DNA of 64,000 nt from Vibrio sp. SCSIO 43136 (GTDB taxonomy: Bacteria; Pseudomonadota; Gammaproteobacteria; Enterobacterales; Vibrionaceae), in NCBI RefSeq assembly GCF_023716565.1, contig NZ_CP071848.1, positions 310,001-374,000 on the forward strand, written 5' to 3'. Positions 19,011-29,184 of this stretch are shown here, piece by piece (the first letter of the stretch is position 1; the number at the start of each line of letters is the position of its first letter). Below the pieces are notes generated by a model. It was not told the DNA's origin. It worked only from the letters and a program-made list of their open reading frames with translations, and did not search any database. Position numbers and translations under genes: made by a program.

Positions 19011-19030
19011 TATTGATAATTATTCTCATT
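19011..19030 (-). promoter_or_regulatory. Fur-box candidate upstream of the DUF2061 gene
   Basis: Reading -, AATGAGAATAATTATCAATA contains the classical core GAGAAT-A-ATTATC. It lies 36-55 bp before the ATG, a normal promoter distance. Confidence 0.75.
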
Positions 19031-19070
19031 AGTTGAAATGGGTTATCTCGATTATTTTGATAGTTTTTAG

Positions 19071-19805
19071 CTATTGGTTATCGCCATTCTCCTTTTTCCA
19101 CTTTAGTAAGCCGCGATTAAATATCTCAACCAGCGCTAAGCTGTTGGCGTTTACTCTAGGAAAGAGTAGGTAATTTGAATTGGAGAGAAACGGCGTTGGG
19201 TGGTGAGTGATCTGGTCTCTTAGATCTGGCGCTTGTTGTTCCAGTGTGTAGTAGCCAATGTGTCGCTCCTCGGGAAAGAGGTCGATGCGGTGCAAAGCTA
19301 AGCGTTTCAGGTTCTGAATAGGTTGCTTGACCCTATCCATGGTGACTTGCTCACTTTCAATAAGATGGTTGAGTTGATCGCCGTAGCTGTATCCAATGCC
19401 TCCACCTAAGTGCATTCCAATAATGTCTTCCATGACTTTCCAATCAAAGGCTTGATCGATGTGGTGGAAGAAAACAAACTCTTCTTTGCTTACCGGAGCG
19501 CTGTAGTAAAAATCGATTGTGCGCTTGTGATCGAACATCCATATTGCTGTTGCGTCGTATTTACCGAGTTTGGCATCTTGGTAGAGCCTTGCCCAAGGAC
19601 GAAATACAAATTCCACTTCATACCCTTCATTAGCGAAGGACTCGCGTAAAATTTTAGCGACAAAGCCTTGTTCTGGGAGGTCTTGACCTATGAATGGTGG
19701 CCATTCACCAGCCCCAATGGTAATCGTATGCTCATCGGCGTTAGAAAAATGAGGTAGTAAAGTAAGGCTAAATACAAATAGCAGTGCAGAGATGTATTTT
19801 TTCAC
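19071..19805 (-). CDS. Periplasmic substrate-binding protein, family 3 type
   Basis: About 244 residues with a signal peptide (KKYISALLFVFSLTLLPHFSNA). The mature part begins ITIGAGEWPPFIGQDLPEQGF, then VEFVFRPWARLYQDAKLGKYDA, the pattern of amino-acid-type binding proteins (SBP_bac_3). I set the start at GTG 19805, since GGGAG lies 5 bases before it; a TTG four codons upstream is in frame but less likely. No transport genes are adjacent, as is common for the many solitary members in Vibrio, so it may be a sensor or orphan binding protein. Ligand unknown. Confidence 0.8.
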   Translation of the reverse strand: MKKYISALLFVFSLTLLPHFSNADEHTITIGAGEWPPFIGQDLPEQGFVAKILRESFANEGYEVEFVFRPWARLYQDAKLGKYDATAIWMFDHKRTIDFYYSAPVSKEEFVFFHHIDQAFDWKVMEDIIGMHLGGGIGYSYGDQLNHLIESEQVTMDRVKQPIQNLKRLALHRIDLFPEERHIGYYTLEQQAPDLRDQITHHPTPFLSNSNYLLFPRVNANSLALVEIFNRGLLKWKKENGDNQ

Positions 19806-19885
19806 GGCCACTCCCAAAGCTGGTGGTACTTTTTTAATCCTAGCCGAGATATATCAGTATTTCCTGAAATGGTTGCGCAGACAAT

Positions 19886-19913
19886 AAAAAAGGCAGCGAA
19901 ATCGCTGCCTTTT
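19886..19913 (-). terminator. Terminator after valS
   Basis: Reading -, AAGGCAGCGA-TTT-CGCTGCCTTTTTT, 21 bp after the valS stop. It ends the pepA-holC-valS direction of transcription. Confidence 0.92.
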
Positions 19914-19933
19914 GAGTGTGTTAGCTTAATAGA

Positions 19934-22792
19934 TTAAAGCGCTGCAATCGTCGCTTTTTGCTCTTCTAGCTTCACTAGTGTCTCTTTGTAGCCTTCAAGC
20001 TTCTCACGCTCTTTAGCTACAACCGCTTCAGGTGCTTTCGCCACGAAACCTTCGTTACCTAGCTTGCCTTCGATGCGCTTGATCTCACCGTGAGTCTTCT
20101 TGATTTCGCCATCTAGACGAGCAAGCTCAGCGTCTTTGTCGATAAGCCCCGCCATTGGGATCATCAGCTCAGACTTGGCTACAAGTGCGGTTGCACATGC
20201 TGGAGTCTCTTCGTCAGCCGCAAGAACACGTACGCTTTCTAGCTTGGCTAGAGAAACCAGTACTTGCTTGTTCGCTTCTAGGCGAGCGGCATCTTCTTCG
20301 TTGGCTGCTTTTAGCATCACTTCCAGAGGTTTACCTGGGTTGATGTCGTACTCAGCACGTAGGTTACGGATGCTAGAGATGAATGCTTTCACCCACTCGA
20401 TGTCATCAAGTGCTTGCTGGTTGAAGTTTGCTTCGTCGTACTGAGGAAGCGCTTGAAGCATGATGGTATCGCCTTCAACACCATCCACTAGCGGCTTGAT
20501 GCTCTGCCAGATAGTCTCAGTGATGTATGGGATCACTGGGTGAGCTAGACGCAGAGTCTTCTCAAGTACTGTGATTAGCGTACGACGAGTACCACGTTGC
20601 TGTGCTTCGTTGCCTTTCCATAGAACTGGCTTAGTTAGCTCTAGGTACCAGTCACAGAATTGGTTCCAGATGAACTCGTAGATAGTGTTCGCTGCCATGT
20701 CTAGACGGTAGTTGTCTAGGTGAGCGTTGAACTCTTTTGCTGCTAGTTCAAACTGAGACTCGATCCACTTATCTGCTAGTGAGTATTCAACTTCACCTTC
20801 ACCGAAGCCACAATCTTGCTCTTCAGTGTTCATCAGTACGTAGCGGCTTGCGTTCCATAGCTTGTTACAGAAGTTACGGTAGCCCTCTAGACGCTTCATA
20901 TCCCAGTTGATGTCACGGCCTGTAGAAGCCATTGCAGCAAGGGTGAAACGCAGTGCGTCAGTACCGTATGGTTCGATGCCGTTTTCGAAAGTCTTACGAG
21001 TGTTCTTCTCGATCTTCTTCGCCAGCTGCGGCTGCATCATGTTGCCAGTACGCTTTTCAACTAGAGATTCTAGGTCGATACCATCGATCATATCGATTGG
21101 GTCAAGTACGTTACCCTTAGACTTAGACATCTTGTCGCCGTTTTCGTCACGGATAAGGCCCGTTACGTAAACTGTCTTGAATGGTACTTGTGGTTTGCCA
21201 TTCTCATCTTTACAGAAGTGCATGGTCATCATGATCATGCGAGCAACCCAGAAGAAGATGATGTCGAAACCTGTTACTAGTACGTCTGATGGGTGGAACG
21301 TCTTCAGATCTTCAGTGTTTTCTGGCCAGCCTTGAGTACCGAAAGTCCATAGCGCAGAAGAGAACCAAGTATCCAGTACGTCATCGTCTTGGCGAAGAAC
21401 CACGACTGGCGCTAGGTTGTTGTTAGCACGAACTTCTTCTTCAGTGCGACCTACGTATACGTTGCCGTCGTTGTCGTACCATGCTGGGATACGGTGACCC
21501 CACCAAAGCTGACGAGAGATACACCAGTCTTGGATATCACGCATCCAAGAGAAGTACATGTTTTCGTATTGCTTAGGAACGAACTGGATCTCACCATCTT
21601 CAACCGCTTTGGTTGCCGTTTCTGCTAGTGGAGCAGTACGTACGTACCACTGGTCCGTTAGCATTGGCTCGATAACTACGCCACCACGGTCACCGTAAGG
21701 TACGGTTAGGTCGTGATCTTTGATCTCATCAAGAAGACCTAGCTCTTTAAACTTAGCCACAATCGCTTTACGAGCTGCAAAGCGCTCTAGACCTTGGAAT
21801 TCCGCTGGAAGCTCAGTTGAGTATGCATCGCTTGGCTCACCGTTAGTACAGAATACTTCTGCTGCATCACGGATGTTGGCATCGAAAGTCAGGATGTTGA
21901 TCATTGGTAGCTTACAACGCTTACCAACTTCGTAGTCATTGAAGTCGTGCGCAGGGGTGATCTTCACACAACCTGTGCCTTTTTCCATGTCTGCGTGCTC
22001 GTCACCCACGATAGGGATACGGCGATCAACTAGCGGAAGGATTAGCTCTTTACCGATCAGATCTTTATAACGTGGGTCTTCTGGGTTTACCGCAACACCA
22101 GTGTCACCAAGCATGGTTTCTGGACGAGTGGTCGCAACAACGATGTAATCTTTGCCTTCAGCTGTCTGAGCACCATCTGCTAGCGGGTAACGGAAGTGCC
22201 ACATGTGGCCTTTTTTATCTTTGTTCTCTACTTCTAGATCAGAGATCGCAGTATGTAGTTTTGGATCCCAGTTAACTAGACGCTTACCACGGTAGATAAG
22301 ATCTTCTTCGTAGAGACGAACGAAAACTTCTTGTACAGCGTTAGATAGGCCGTCATCCATAGTGAATCGCTCACGATCCCAGTCTACTGATGCACCTAGG
22401 CGACGCAGCTGCTTAGTGATAGTGCCGCCAGATTCGCCTTTCCATTCCCAGATCTTGTCGATGAAAGCGTCACGACCATAATCGTTCTTAGTTTTGCCTT
22501 CTTCTGCTGCAATCTTACGCTCAACAACCATCTGCGTTGCGATACCCGCATGGTCAGTACCCACCTGCCAAAGGGTGTTTTTGCCCTTCATACGCTCAGC
22601 ACGGATAAGCGTATCCATGATGGTGTCCTGGAATGCGTGGCCCATGTGCAGGCTACCAGTGACGTTCGGTGGCGGGATCATGATTGAGTATGATTCTTTA
22701 GTCGTGTCACCGTGTGGCTTAAAGTAGCCTTTCTCTTCCCAAGCCTGATACAGAGCTTGTTCGATTGATGTTGGGTTGTATGTCTTTTCCAT
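19934..22792 (-). CDS. valS: Valyl-tRNA synthetase
   Basis: This 952-residue class I synthetase charges tRNA-Val. The HIGH-type motif is [15 protein letters not shown] (about 41-55), the KMSKS motif is [11 protein letters not shown] (about 555-565), and the editing domain is in between ([15 protein letters not shown]). The C-terminal coiled coil (about 880-950, rich in Lys and Glu) is the tRNA-contacting arm of ValRS. It follows holC with a 75-bp gap that contains a perfect 15-bp hairpin. No T-box or leader peptide was seen. Confidence 0.98.
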   Translation of the reverse strand: MEKTYNPTSIEQALYQAWEEKGYFKPHGDTTKESYSIMIPPPNVTGSLHMGHAFQDTIMDTLIRAERMKGKNTLWQVGTDHAGIATQMVVERKIAAEEGKTKNDYGRDAFIDKIWEWKGESGGTITKQLRRLGASVDWDRERFTMDDGLSNAVQEVFVRLYEEDLIYRGKRLVNWDPKLHTAISDLEVENKDKKGHMWHFRYPLADGAQTAEGKDYIVVATTRPETMLGDTGVAVNPEDPRYKDLIGKELILPLVDRRIPIVGDEHADMEKGTGCVKITPAHDFNDYEVGKRCKLPMINILTFDANIRDAAEVFCTNGEPSDAYSTELPAEFQGLERFAARKAIVAKFKELGLLDEIKDHDLTVPYGDRGGVVIEPMLTDQWYVRTAPLAETATKAVEDGEIQFVPKQYENMYFSWMRDIQDWCISRQLWWGHRIPAWYDNDGNVYVGRTEEEVRANNNLAPVVVLRQDDDVLDTWFSSALWTFGTQGWPENTEDLKTFHPSDVLVTGFDIIFFWVARMIMMTMHFCKDENGKPQVPFKTVYVTGLIRDENGDKMSKSKGNVLDPIDMIDGIDLESLVEKRTGNMMQPQLAKKIEKNTRKTFENGIEPYGTDALRFTLAAMASTGRDINWDMKRLEGYRNFCNKLWNASRYVLMNTEEQDCGFGEGEVEYSLADKWIESQFELAAKEFNAHLDNYRLDMAANTIYEFIWNQFCDWYLELTKPVLWKGNEAQQRGTRRTLITVLEKTLRLAHPVIPYITETIWQSIKPLVDGVEGDTIMLQALPQYDEANFNQQALDDIEWVKAFISSIRNLRAEYDINPGKPLEVMLKAANEEDAARLEANKQVLVSLAKLESVRVLAADEETPACATALVAKSELMIPMAGLIDKDAELARLDGEIKKTHGEIKRIEGKLGNEGFVAKAPEAVVAKEREKLEGYKETLVKLEEQKATIAAL

Positions 22793-22828
22793 AGCGCTCT
22801 TAATGGATACCGATTGTTCGTTTGCAAT

Positions 22829-22870
22829 TAAACTCTATACGTAAAGCACAAGGCTTACGTATAGAGTTTA
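22829..22870 (-). repeat. Long perfect inverted repeat between holC and valS
   Basis: Arms AAACTCTATACGTAA (22830-22844) and TTACGTATAGAGTTT (22855-22869) pair over 15 bases, extended by one A-T pair. The right arm overlaps the holC stop codon. No T-run follows, so an mRNA-processing or stabilising role is more likely than termination (inference). Confidence 0.75.
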
Positions 22871-23320
22871 GTGAGTCTTTTCAATTTCGATGGTTTGCAA
22901 TTCAAACCCTGATTGACGGTAAATTTTATACCTTTCACGGGCGAGTTGCTTCGCTTTTTCATCGCAAGGCACGAAGTCTACCACTTGTTGGAATGTTCGG
23001 GCAAAATTTGTCTGATCGTTAGCCAAATTGATAACAAGTTGGCGATGCCAACTTGGTTTGAGACCAGAGTGACCCACTTCAATTGGTGTGCCTCCCTTCG
23101 GCCCTTCCCCAAGTAGGTTGTGAGCGATAAATTGCTCAGGTTCGACTTGCCATAAACATTCTGCAAGTGCTTCTGCTTGCGATTTGTTATGGGCGTTGAG
23201 ATAAACTTTAGCGCCTTGCTTAGCAAAATGCTGAGCAAGGAATACCGCATACGCAAGAAAACCTGTTTCAGTGGCTTGCTCGCTATCCGGGTTAACAATG
23301 TAAAAGGTTGCTATTGCCAT
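22868..23320 (-). CDS. holC: DNA polymerase III subunit chi
   Basis: This 150-residue protein is the chi subunit, which bridges the clamp loader (through psi) to single-stranded DNA-binding protein at the replication fork. The start MAIATFYIVNPDSE, the middle LAYAVFLAQHFAKQGAKVYLNA and the end ARERYKIYRQSGFEL follow the family. The segment EQFIAHNLLGEGPKGGTPIEVG is the usual central loop. Gene order pepA-holC-valS matches E. coli. A terminator stands between pepA and this gene, so it may have its own promoter within the short gap or depend on read-through. Confidence 0.93.
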   Translation of the reverse strand: MAIATFYIVNPDSEQATETGFLAYAVFLAQHFAKQGAKVYLNAHNKSQAEALAECLWQVEPEQFIAHNLLGEGPKGGTPIEVGHSGLKPSWHRQLVINLANDQTNFARTFQQVVDFVPCDEKAKQLARERYKIYRQSGFELQTIEIEKTH

Positions 23321-23341
23321 CGCTTCTCACCCCATATAAAA

Positions 23342-23364
23342 GAAAAGGGCCTTGCGGCCCTTTT
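23342..23364 (-). terminator. Terminator between pepA and holC
   Basis: Reading -, AAAAGGGCCGC-AAG-GCCCTTTTC has a stem of G/C flanked by A and T residues, 16 bp after the pepA stop. The T-run is short. Confidence 0.7.
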
Positions 23365-23379
23365 CGAAAGTTTTGAAGA

Positions 23380-24891
23380 TTACTCTTCGGTCTCTTGGCC
23401 ACTGCGGTTCAAAAGGAACTGGACTAGCATTGAGACAGGACGGCCCGTTGAGCCTTTGTTTGCTCCACCAGATACCCAAGCTGTGCCTGCAATATCAAGG
23501 TGCGCCCAGTGGTATTTCTTCGCAAAGCGAGATAGGAAGCACGCAGCAGTAATAGTACCTGCTGACTTACCGCCTAGGTTGCTCATATCGGCAAATGGGC
23601 TAGACAGCTGCTCTTGGTACTCTTCACCCATAGGTAGACGCCAAGCACGGTCACCCGCTTGCTCAGATGCATTTACCAGTTCGTGCGCAAGTGGGTTGTG
23701 GTTGCCCATAACACCGCTGATGTGATGGCCAAGTGCTACAACACATGCACCGGTTAGAGTTGCAACGTCAACCACACACTCTGGCTCGTAACGCTCAACA
23801 TAAGTTAGAGCATCACATAGCACAAGTCGGCCCTCTGCATCAGTATTAAGTACTTCAACAGTTTGACCTGACATAGTCGTTAGGATGTCACCTGGGCGGT
23901 AAGCATTGCTGCCTGGCATGTTTTCACAGCCAGCTAGAATACCGACGACGTTGACTGGCAGGTTAAGCTTAGCCAGTGCCTTCATGGTACCGAATACGGA
24001 TGCCGCACCACACATGTCGTATTTCATCTCATCCATGCCTGCGCCTGGTTTTAGAGAAATACCACCTGAATCGAAGGTAAGGCCTTTACCTACCAGTACG
24101 ATTGGTTTGGTGTCTGGGTCTGGAGCACCTTTGTACTCAATGACTGACATCATAGATTCATTGTGAGAACCACGACCTACCGCTAGGTAAGAAGTCATGC
24201 CCAGTTTTTCCATCTCTTGCTCGCCAATGATCTTGGTCGTTACCGTCTCGTACTCATCGGCTAGGCGACGAGCTTGAGAAGCAAGGTAAGCTGGGTTAGC
24301 AACGTTTGGCGGCATGTTGCCTAGGTCTTTACTTGCTTTGACACCTGATGCTACGGCAAGGCCATGTGCAATCGCTTTTTCGCCAATGTTTAGCTCACGA
24401 CGAGTTGGTACGTTAAATACTAACTTGCGAAGTGGGCGGCGAGTTTCAGGCTTAGTGCTCTTGAATTGGTCAAAGGTGTATAGGCCATCTTTGGTAGATT
24501 CAACCGCTTGGCGAACTTTCCAGTAAGTATCTCGGCCTTTTACGTGAAGTTCAGTAAGGAAACATACTGCTTCCATAGAGCCGGTTTCGTTCAGCGTGCT
24601 GATGGTTTTTTGGATAATTTCTTTATATTGACGCTCGCCTAGCTCACGCTCTTTACCACAACCTACCAGTAGAACACGCTCAGACAGTACGCCAGGTACT
24701 TGATGCAGAAGCAGCATTTGACCTGGTTTACCTTCTAAGTCACCGCGTCGTAGTAGTGAACTGATGTAACCGTCGCTAATTTTATCTAGCTGCTCGGCTA
24801 CCGGAGAAAGGCGGCGCGGTTCGAAAACACCCACAACGATACATGCGCTGCGCTGCTTCTCAGGGCTGCCACTTTTTACACTGAACTCCAT
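23380..24891 (-). CDS. pepA: Leucyl aminopeptidase (PepA)
   Basis: This 503-residue M17 aminopeptidase removes N-terminal residues from peptides. In E. coli it also binds DNA at pyrimidine (carAB) and Xer recombination sites. The two-metal site is in [16 protein letters not shown] (about 265-280) and [14 protein letters not shown] (about 350-363); the latter is the family signature. The N-terminal domain is complete. The gene is divergent from lptF over a 190-bp gap that holds the promoters for both. Confidence 0.97.
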   Translation of the reverse strand: MEFSVKSGSPEKQRSACIVVGVFEPRRLSPVAEQLDKISDGYISSLLRRGDLEGKPGQMLLLHQVPGVLSERVLLVGCGKERELGERQYKEIIQKTISTLNETGSMEAVCFLTELHVKGRDTYWKVRQAVESTKDGLYTFDQFKSTKPETRRPLRKLVFNVPTRRELNIGEKAIAHGLAVASGVKASKDLGNMPPNVANPAYLASQARRLADEYETVTTKIIGEQEMEKLGMTSYLAVGRGSHNESMMSVIEYKGAPDPDTKPIVLVGKGLTFDSGGISLKPGAGMDEMKYDMCGAASVFGTMKALAKLNLPVNVVGILAGCENMPGSNAYRPGDILTTMSGQTVEVLNTDAEGRLVLCDALTYVERYEPECVVDVATLTGACVVALGHHISGVMGNHNPLAHELVNASEQAGDRAWRLPMGEEYQEQLSSPFADMSNLGGKSAGTITAACFLSRFAKKYHWAHLDIAGTAWVSGGANKGSTGRPVSMLVQFLLNRSGQETEE

Positions 24892-25081
24892 GCGTACTCC
24901 TACATCCTGAAGACAAACTAAACTAAATGTTAGATAATGCCCGCTTATTTTGCGTATTCACGTTGAAACTTAGTGATGCATTCGCTGGCTAACATTTAGT
25001 CAAAAACTAAAAAATAAAAGATTCAACGAGAAATTATAGTGATTCAATTAAAAAAACAAGTTTTCTATAGGTATTTCCCGC

Positions 25082-26179
25082 GTGATTATTGTTAGATATT
25101 TGATCCGAGAAACACTCAAGGCTCAAATTTCGGTCTTTTTGGTGCTGTTTTTGATCTTTGTGAGCCAAAAATTCATCGCAGTGCTTGCAGACGCATCAGA
25201 TGGTGATATTCCATCTGGTCTCATTTTGACCTTAGTTGGCTTAAATATGCCGACGATGGCCATGCTGATGCTACCGTTAAGCCTCTATATAGGTATTTTA
25301 GTCACTTTTGGCCGATTGTACGCTGAAAGTGAAATCACAGTGATGAATGCCACCGGGATCGGAAACAAGTTTTTGATCCGTGCAGCGATGTATTTGGCCA
25401 TTATTACTGGGGCTGTCGCAGGATTTAACTCTTTGTGGCTCGCTCCGTGGAGCCAGGCTCAAACGGCGCAGGTTTACCAAGATGTTGCGACAGATAACAC
25501 CATTGAGCTGCTGCAAAAAGGGCAATTTCAACGCTCGCCTGATGGACGAGCGGTAGTGTTTATCGATGATATCGACAAGAAAGAGTTGAAGAACGTTTTT
25601 ATCGCTCAATTAACACCGCAAGATTCGATTCGTCCAAGTGTGATGTTTGCCAAATCCGGTACTACCCATGAATTGTCCGATGGCCGCCAAATTTTAAAGC
25701 TACAAGATGGTAAGCGATACGAAGGCATACCCACTCGTTTGGATTACATGGTGACTGACTATCAGGAGTATGAAGCCTTGATTGGTCAAAAGCAGGGGCA
25801 AGCACCAGATTTAGGTTGGATGGCGAAGCCGACAATAGAGTTGCTTGGTGATGACAGCCGCTATGCGCAAGCAGAACTGCAGTGGCGGATATCATTGGTG
25901 ATTTGTATTCCACTGTTAACCATGATCGTTATCCCGCTTTCAGCGGTTAACCCTCGCCAAGGTCGATTTGCAAAAATGGCCCCAGCGGTACTGATATATT
26001 TGACCTACTTCTTGCTACTTAGTACCTGCCAGTCGGCAATGCAGGCGGGAAGCTTGCCAACCTATATCGGCATGTGGGCGTTGAATGGAGGCACACTGTT
26101 AGTGGGAATAGCGATAAACAGTATCGATAGTCTTTGGTTCCGTCGATTGAAAGACAAGTACAGAAGAAAGGCGGCGTAA
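25082..26179 (+). CDS. lptF: LPS export ABC transporter permease LptF
   Basis: This 365-residue protein is one of the two membrane subunits that, with LptB2, extract lipopolysaccharide from the inner membrane and push it along the Lpt bridge. Six spans: three in the first 115 residues and three after about 270, with the periplasmic beta-jellyroll in between. The start is GTG (IIVRYLIRETLKAQ follows). It is divergent from pepA, as in E. coli, and lptG begins 3 bp after its stop. Confidence 0.95.
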   Translation: MIIVRYLIRETLKAQISVFLVLFLIFVSQKFIAVLADASDGDIPSGLILTLVGLNMPTMAMLMLPLSLYIGILVTFGRLYAESEITVMNATGIGNKFLIRAAMYLAIITGAVAGFNSLWLAPWSQAQTAQVYQDVATDNTIELLQKGQFQRSPDGRAVVFIDDIDKKELKNVFIAQLTPQDSIRPSVMFAKSGTTHELSDGRQILKLQDGKRYEGIPTRLDYMVTDYQEYEALIGQKQGQAPDLGWMAKPTIELLGDDSRYAQAELQWRISLVICIPLLTMIVIPLSAVNPRQGRFAKMAPAVLIYLTYFLLLSTCQSAMQAGSLPTYIGMWALNGGTLLVGIAINSIDSLWFRRLKDKYRRKAA

Positions 26180-26182
26180 TTC

Positions 26183-27253
26183 ATGTTTAAGATCTTAGAT
26201 ATTTATATCGGAAGGACGATTGTCGCCACGACCAGCCTATGTTTAATCACTCTGGTCGGTCTATCTGCCATCGTTAAGTACGTAGAGCAGCTTAAGTCCG
26301 TGGGCAGAGGGGCGTATACAGCGCTCACGGCATTTTACTTTACAGCACTATCGATTCCTCGTGATATTGAATTGTTTTTCCCGATGGCGGTTTTGCTTGG
26401 TGCATTGATAGGTCTTGGGATGCTGGCAACGAGCTCAGAGCTGGTGGTCATGCAAGCTGCGGGCTTTTCTAAACTCGATATCGGTCTTTCGGTGCTTAAA
26501 ACAGCCATTCCGATCATGGTGCTCGTCATGATGCTCGGAGAGTGGGGTGCACCAACATCTCAAAAGCTCGCTCGAGAGATCCGCTCATTTGCCGTATCAG
26601 GGGGGAGTATCGTGTCTGTGCGGTCGAGTATTTGGGCCAAAGACGGAAATGATTATATCTTCATTGGGCGTGCAGATGGTGAGCACCTAAACGCTATTAA
26701 CGTGTGGGAGTTTGACGATAACAATCAGCTTCAACGCACTATTGCCGCAGAAAAGGCTAATTACTTAGGCGATAAAGACTGGCTTGCAGAAAATGTCGTT
26801 GAGACTGTGTTTGAAGATGAACAAGCGGTGAGACGTATCGACCACGACCAAGTCACGTGGCAAAGCAGTATTTCTCCTGACAAATTGCAAGTGGTGACGG
26901 TACAGCCGTCTGAATTAGCCCTTAGTGACTTATACAGTTATGTAGAGTATCTGAGGGATTCGAAACAAGACCCATCTCGTTATGAGCTCGCCTTTTGGCG
27001 TAAAGCCACCCAACCCGTCACTGTAGCCGTGATGATGTTTGTGGCTATGTCATTTGTTTTTGGTCCGCTTAGAAGCACCACGATGGGAGCTAGGATCTTA
27101 TCGGGTGTGGTTGCAGGCTTTGGCTTTTATATCATTGCCGAGACTTTTGCTAACGCAAGCTTGCTGTATAAGTTGCCAGCTCCGGTAGGGGCATTGGTTC
27201 CAAGTGTTGCTTTCATGCTGATAGCCATCTTGATGATGAGGCGAAAGCTATAA
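26183..27253 (+). CDS. lptG: LPS export ABC transporter permease LptG
   Basis: This 356-residue protein is the partner of LptF, with the same fold: spans near 15-35, 60-80 and 100-120, a periplasmic domain, and three spans from about 270. ILDIYIGRTI at the N-terminus and the segment WRKATQPVTVAVMMFVAMSFVFGPLR are characteristic. It starts 3 bp after lptF and is followed by a strong terminator shared with the opposing RDD gene. Confidence 0.95.
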   Translation: MFKILDIYIGRTIVATTSLCLITLVGLSAIVKYVEQLKSVGRGAYTALTAFYFTALSIPRDIELFFPMAVLLGALIGLGMLATSSELVVMQAAGFSKLDIGLSVLKTAIPIMVLVMMLGEWGAPTSQKLAREIRSFAVSGGSIVSVRSSIWAKDGNDYIFIGRADGEHLNAINVWEFDDNNQLQRTIAAEKANYLGDKDWLAENVVETVFEDEQAVRRIDHDQVTWQSSISPDKLQVVTVQPSELALSDLYSYVEYLRDSKQDPSRYELAFWRKATQPVTVAVMMFVAMSFVFGPLRSTTMGARILSGVVAGFGFYIIAETFANASLLYKLPAPVGALVPSVAFMLIAILMMRRKL

Positions 27254-27262
27254 CCTAGAGAA

Positions 27263-27292
27263 TAAAAAAAGGAGGCGTTGCCTCCTTTTTTT
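27263..27292. terminator. Bidirectional terminator between lptG and the RDD gene
   Basis: AAAAAAAGGAGGC-GTT-GCCTCCTTTTTTT, symmetric with A- and T-runs, serving both convergent genes. Confidence 0.92.
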
Positions 27293-27303
27293 ATTAATTA
27301 GCA

Positions 27304-27768
27304 TTAATTAGCTTTTGGCAGAACCACCATCTTAGTTTTTGCCCACATGTCTTGAAAGCTACGTTTTTCTGGGTCAAAAGGCACAGCCAGATTCCCAAGA
27401 CCAAATACAGAAGTCGCAACACGAATCAATGCTTGAGTAATCGTAATGCGTCCACCCTCATGGTTGGTTAGGTGTAAGCGCCATGCACGCATTCCGAGAG
27501 TTTGTCCTGCTTTAGTCCAAAAGAAGACAAAAAATCCAACCCAAACCGCCGCAAGGTAGAAGGTGTAAAGAGGGCTTATTACTGGGTGATTAGAAAGCAT
27601 GTCACTTGCGTCGATGTAGCCACCGTAACTTAACAGCCCAACGCCGTTTAGGGCGAACATTGCTGCGATAACGATACCGCCAGCCATCATTTCAATTGCT
27701 AAGATAATCAGCGCATCATAGCCAAGGGCGCCAAGACGGCGAAATAGACCCGCAGGAGGGTATTGCAT
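27304..27768 (-). CDS. RDD-family membrane protein
   Basis: A protein of about 154 residues. The RDD signature is in AGLFRRLGALGYDALI near the start, and three membrane spans follow (about 18-40, 60-85, and one in the C-terminal half at KAGQTLGMRAWRLHLT). I chose MQYPPAGLF as start; an in-frame ATG 25 codons upstream adds a stretch unlike the family. Function of the family is unclear. It lies 99 bp downstream of the repeat protein on the same strand. Confidence 0.8.
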   Translation of the reverse strand: MQYPPAGLFRRLGALGYDALIILAIEMMAGGIVIAAMFALNGVGLLSYGGYIDASDMLSNHPVISPLYTFYLAAVWVGFFVFFWTKAGQTLGMRAWRLHLTNHEGGRITITQALIRVATSVFGLGNLAVPFDPEKRSFQDMWAKTKMVVLPKAN

Positions 27769-27867
27769 ACTAGTATCCAGATTATTCGTTGAATGAACGA
27801 CAGAATATCTACCTGCCGACGGGTCGCAAGTGACAAAGCTCACACTGTGGTACTGGCAACAAAAAAA

Positions 27868-28806
27868 TTAGCGCTTTGTACAGATATTCTTCTGTTGAGT
27901 GTAACCATCATTACATACCCAGCCATCGCCCTTGGAGTTAAGCGATGCATTTTGAGGAATGGCGATTGCGATACAGCGATAGCGGTCGCGTTTATAACCT
28001 CGGCGGCATTCCCAGTCATCACCCGTAAAGTTTAAGAACGCATTGGCGGGCACATAGATTTGCATACAGCGATTGCCTTTCTTTTTATAGCCCGTTTGGC
28101 AGGTCCAATCATTGCCCTTATCATTTAACACTCCTTTAGCAGGGAGTTTTAGGGTGACACAGCGGTCACCTGACTTGATAAAGCCCCTCAAGCACTCCCA
28201 ACTATCGAGTGACTCAGACAACTTTGCATTATTCGGCACATCGACCGTATAGCGAATTTTGACTTTGAGGCCACTATAGCCTGCTGGAAGCCTCGTATTC
28301 TTCGGCATATATTGTTGCAGTTCTTTGTAGAGTTCGGCATCAGCCATATTGGCTTGTTCAAGGCCATAGTCACGAGAAAACTGCTGTAATGCTTGACGGG
28401 TTTTTTGCCCCATCTTGCCATCGGCTGCACCGGGAGCATAGCCAAGCTCTAGTAACATGAACTGCAGATTGTCGACTTCGAAAACAGGCTGTGTTGACAT
28501 TTCTGCCTTTGGTTTGTCAGTCAGCGGTGGTGTTGTTACGGGCGGAGGGGCTGTAACATCGGGGATATTAGGTTTATCTGGACGCACATCTATTGGGCTT
28601 GGGAGCTCAACAGGAGATAAATCTCGTACTGAGTTTGGCAATAAGCCAGTGAAGGCAAGTACACCGACAGTGAAAACCGCGATAGAAAACAGCACAAATA
28701 GCCAGTAGCACACGGACTTAATCGTGTGCCAAGTACTAAAACTATTGCGACTTTGAGTGTATGAAAACTCTCCAAAATCCAGTTTGTTAGAGGTGTTTTT
28801 GGCCAT
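27868..28806 (-). CDS. Membrane-anchored peptidoglycan-binding-domain protein with Cys-rich tandem repeats
   Basis: This 312-residue protein begins with a short cytoplasmic part, one membrane span (about 32-54, WLFVLFSIAVFTVGVLAFTG) and a Pro/Thr-rich linker (about 65-100). A PG_binding_1 domain follows (about 108-165; LQFMLLELGYAPGAADGKMGQKTRQALQ). The rest is a tandem repeat of 31 residues, positions about 215-245, 246-276 and 277-307, plus a degenerate first copy. The pattern is RC-x5-P-x5-LN-x2-G-x2-W-x-C-x2-GY, so two Cys per unit, probably disulfide bonded in the periplasm. I do not recognise the repeat family. Function unknown; envelope binding is inferred. Confidence 0.8.
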   Translation of the reverse strand: MAKNTSNKLDFGEFSYTQSRNSFSTWHTIKSVCYWLFVLFSIAVFTVGVLAFTGLLPNSVRDLSPVELPSPIDVRPDKPNIPDVTAPPPVTTPPLTDKPKAEMSTQPVFEVDNLQFMLLELGYAPGAADGKMGQKTRQALQQFSRDYGLEQANMADAELYKELQQYMPKNTRLPAGYSGLKVKIRYTVDVPNNAKLSESLDSWECLRGFIKSGDRCVTLKLPAKGVLNDKGNDWTCQTGYKKKGNRCMQIYVPANAFLNFTGDDWECRRGYKRDRYRCIAIAIPQNASLNSKGDGWVCNDGYTQQKNICTKR

Positions 28807-29040
28807 AATCCATCATTGGGTGGTCTGCGATATCCTTTCTTTTATGGCAGTCTAAGCGGGTAAACCCAGTGAATACACCAATTTATCGACAAAACTTGCC
28901 CTGTATCCAATTTAAGACGTATTTGGTTCAAGCTTCATGTGGCGAAACGATTTAGTGGTGAATATTGATAACCAGATCTCACCTCACCAAGCTGAACGCT
29001 GAAATAATCACCAAACAGATGGTTTTTAAGGATTTAGCCC

Positions 29041-29068
29041 TTGCGCCACCTTAAGGGTTACGTATAAT
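29041..29068 (+). promoter_or_regulatory. Promoter of tRNA-Leu
   Basis: TTGCGC (29041-29046), 16-bp spacer, TATAAT (29063-29068), 31 bp before the tRNA. The preceding stretch 28807-29040 shows no gene. Confidence 0.75.
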
Positions 29069-29099
29069 GCCAACCATCAAGAGGCAATAGCCTTAAGAT

Positions 29100-29184
29100 G
29101 CCGGTGTGGTGAAATTGGTATACACGACGGATTCAAAATCCGTTGCCTTCGGGCGTGGCGGTTCAAGTCCGCCCACCGGTACCA
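29100..29184 (+). tRNA. tRNA-Leu (CAA)
   Basis: 85 nt including encoded CCA. Long variable arm (GCCTTCGGGC), anticodon loop TTCAAAA giving CAA for UUG codons, T-loop GTTCAAGTC. The acceptor stem is GCCGGTG/CACCGGT with a G-U first pair. Its last 20 bases are repeated downstream. Confidence 0.95.
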
